DNA of 64,000 nucleotides from Chrysoporthe austroafricana (Eukaryota; Ascomycota; Sordariomycetes; Diaporthales; Cryphonectriaceae). The position numbers were made by a program, and so were the translations under genes. The notes under the pieces were generated by a model. It saw only the letters and a program-made list of their open reading frames with translations. It was not told where the DNA came from and searched no databases. The stretch lies in the NCBI GenBank assembly GCA_001051155.2, contig JYIP02000003.1:1798001-1862000 (forward strand), in the 5' to 3' direction. Shown here piece by piece: positions 62,736 to 64,000 of this stretch (position 1 is its first letter; every line of letters begins with the position of its first letter).

Positions 62736-63198
62736 ATGCTTATCGAGTTTTCTTTGGGCGAAAAAAGGGACCGGGCGCCTGGTTGCCAGCTTTCGTTTCT
62801 GTAACCCTGGTTCCTTATTAGATTATAACAAATAACGATTAGTAGTAAGAAAAGCTTAATCGATAAAAGCCTTCCAAAACGAATAACGGCAGTACTATTA
62901 TAAGCTTTAATCGAAAAGCTATAAAGGAATAAATAGCTAAATACTCTATTTTCTATTATAGCAAAGCGCTACAAATATCGCAATAACTTAAGAACGTTAG
63001 CTTTTAATCGTAAATAGCATTTTATACTATATTATACCTGATTTGCTTTTTTAAAATATTAATAGCGATAGAAAAAAATAGCGATAATTAATACAGAAAG
63101 AGGATAGCGATAGTTAGTATAGACGCGTTTTAGTATTTTAGTATTTTGATATAGAAAATCGAATTTCAGAAGGTCTATAGCGAATTCCCAAGGGGAAA

Positions 63199-63255
63199 CC
63201 CCTTAGACCCCCCCAAACCCCCTAGACCCCCCCAAACCCCCTAGACCCCCGCAGG
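63199..63255. repeat. C-rich minisatellite, three 19-bp units
   Basis: Units of the form cccccTAGacccccccaaa. The complementary strand has many runs of four or more G in close spacing and could fold into a G-quadruplex. Followed within 10 bp by ccctaaccc. Confidence 0.88.
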
Positions 63256-63388
63256 ACCCTAACCCTTCCCCGGAGCGAATAGTCCGGACCAATTATCAAA
63301 TGGGTATATGCCAAGCCTGGTCCGTGCACGGATTTCAGGACCCCCTAGAGAGAATTCAACTAAGCAAAGCTTCGCTTGCTCGCTTAGT

Positions 63389-63456
63389 AATCAACTAAGC
63401 TCACTATAAGCGAAGCTTTGCTGATCAACCAAGCTCACTATAAGCGAAGCTTTGCT
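63389..63456 (+). repeat. Two adjacent 34-bp direct repeats at the right edge of the island
   Basis: Copies at 63389-63422 and 63423-63456 differ at two positions by transitions; the shared core is aagctcactataagcgaag followed by ctttgct. Just to the left, 63356-63388 carries actaagc...gcttagt in inverted orientation with the word gcaaagcttcg, the reverse complement of the repeat core. The array ends 3 bp before the RRM-like coding sequence resumes and probably marks the terminus of the outermost mobile element. Confidence 0.85.
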
Positions 63457-63459
63457 GAC

Positions 63460-63825
63460 CAAGACCCTGGTGATCGGCTCGGCATACTGGAAGGATGTCC
63501 AGAGCTCACTGCTCCAGGAGACCCGGACCGGCGTGCTCTCGACGATGAAGCGGCCTTGCTGTGACTTGTTGTAAGGGCGCTCAGCCTCTGTGCGTGTCGC
63601 GAAGGCGACCTGGGCCATTCGCGCAGAGCTTGGGTGACCCTCGGGTGGATCGATGATCCGCGTGGAGAGGATTCGGCCTATCGAGCCAACGGCGATGATG
63701 GCGCGGATGAGGCCGCGCACAGTGCATGCCGTAGGGAGGTCTCTGATGAAGACGGCCGCGGTCTGGATAAGAGGGTCGTCGCCATTGTCAGCTGGCCCGC
63801 CGACGTTGGTAGTGGATTGAGACAT
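63460..63825 (-). pseudogene. 5' half of an RRM-like fungal gene, cut by the transposon island
   Basis: Starts at the ATG at 63823-63825 (MSQSTTNVGG). About 122 codons are native, ending EPITRVL at 63460. It holds an RRM-like fold pattern: TAAVFIRDLP (first strand), RGLIRAIIAVGSIGRI, RMAQVAFATRTEAERPYN (strand-helix) and GRFIVESTPVRVSW. The frame then runs on for about 23 residues into the 34-bp repeats before a stop, so the open frame of 144 codons overstates the gene. The segment expected next in related fungal proteins is found at 21936-21640 on the same strand. If transcribed, it could give only a truncated protein. RRM-like proteins usually bind RNA; the role of this one is not known. 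Confidence 0.72.
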
Positions 63826-64000
63826 GTTCTGGGGATGTCAGTATCTATCCACCAAGAGTGGGGTAGGTGTACTCAAGTACCTAGGGATGAAGTTATATAC
63901 GAAGAGAGTAAGGTTTGGGCGTATTGGACTAGTGGTGTTTGGCTGGATTGGCCACTTATGATGGTGCCTAAGGTTTGGATTCATTAGTATTTAGCGGAAG
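63826..64000. other. Upstream flank of the split RRM-like gene
   Basis: Normal-GC sequence that should hold the promoter or 5' untranslated region of the split gene. Nothing else is recognised before the window ends. Confidence 0.5.

Larger units (their letters stand above)
61922..63459. other. Right flank of the outermost insertion, repeat-rich and only partly RIP-mutated
   Basis: About 1.5 kb between element D and the 5' half of the split gene. It contains a hairpin, a 17-bp tandem array, a truncated LTR that ends at a telomere-like motif, a C-rich minisatellite and 34-bp direct repeats, listed separately. Parts of 61922-62345 and 63180-63460 keep normal GC content, unlike the RIP-mutated elements. 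No coding capacity is seen. Confidence 0.6.

Noticed and set aside
21937..63459. A Starship-type giant mobile element with captain recombinase and cargo genes
   Set aside because: No DUF3435/tyrosine-recombinase gene and no cargo genes are visible; LTRs and target-site duplications explain almost the whole island.

Overview
The window looks like a chromosomal segment of a filamentous ascomycete (Pezizomycotina). The evidence is fungal-type genes with short GT-AG introns (49-158 nt), an alpha-tubulin with fungal features, an ER Hsp70 of the Lhs1 type, a DUF3712-type membrane protein, and a large AT-rich block with the footprint of repeat-induced point mutation (RIP): C-to-T and G-to-A transitions, TpA-rich sequence, and stop codons that can be explained as mutated CAA, CAG, CGA or TGG.

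Left part (1-21.9 kb), ordinary gene-bearing DNA. On the minus strand there is an intronless ER-lumenal Hsp70 (930-3992, signal peptide and C-terminal KDEL), a CorA-like Mg2+ transporter rebuilt from two exons (6053-7474), a polytopic membrane protein of unknown function (12950-14132, two exons) and a five-exon DUF3712-like protein (14840-16360). On the plus strand there is a seven-exon alpha-tubulin of 450 aa (9161-11056) and an intronless adenosine/adenine deaminase family enzyme (19265-20335). The genes are separated by 0.7-2.9 kb of non-coding sequence. I see no operon-like logic or biosynthetic cluster; most are housekeeping genes.

Right part (about 21.94-63.46 kb), a nested transposon island. 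Direct repeats and target-site duplications resolve it fully. Element D, a Ty3/Gypsy element of about 7.4 kb with 446-bp LTRs (TSD CCTTG), was split by element C, a 10,656-bp Gypsy element with 207-bp LTRs (TSD TGCTA). C was then invaded twice by its own family: element A (10,656 bp, plus strand, TSD ACTTG/ATTTG) and element B (10,624 bp, minus strand, TSD TCCGT). After removal of A and B, C comes back to exactly the length of A, and the pol stop codon lies at base 7,575 in all three. The A/B/C family carries an extra sense-strand reading frame of roughly 640 codons between pol and the 3' LTR that I cannot assign to any known domain. All copies are RIP-inactivated.

Outermost layer. The island appears to split one host gene. 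The first ~122 codons of an RRM-like protein lie at 63460-63825 (minus) and what looks like its last ~98 codons lie at 21640-21936 (minus), about 41.5 kb apart. The ~2.2 kb that directly adjoins the two gene halves holds several small repeats: a 17-bp tandem array, a C-rich 19-bp minisatellite, a truncated LTR that abuts a telomere-like motif, a hairpin, and 34-bp direct repeats at the gene edge. No CRISPR array, rRNA or tRNA gene was found.
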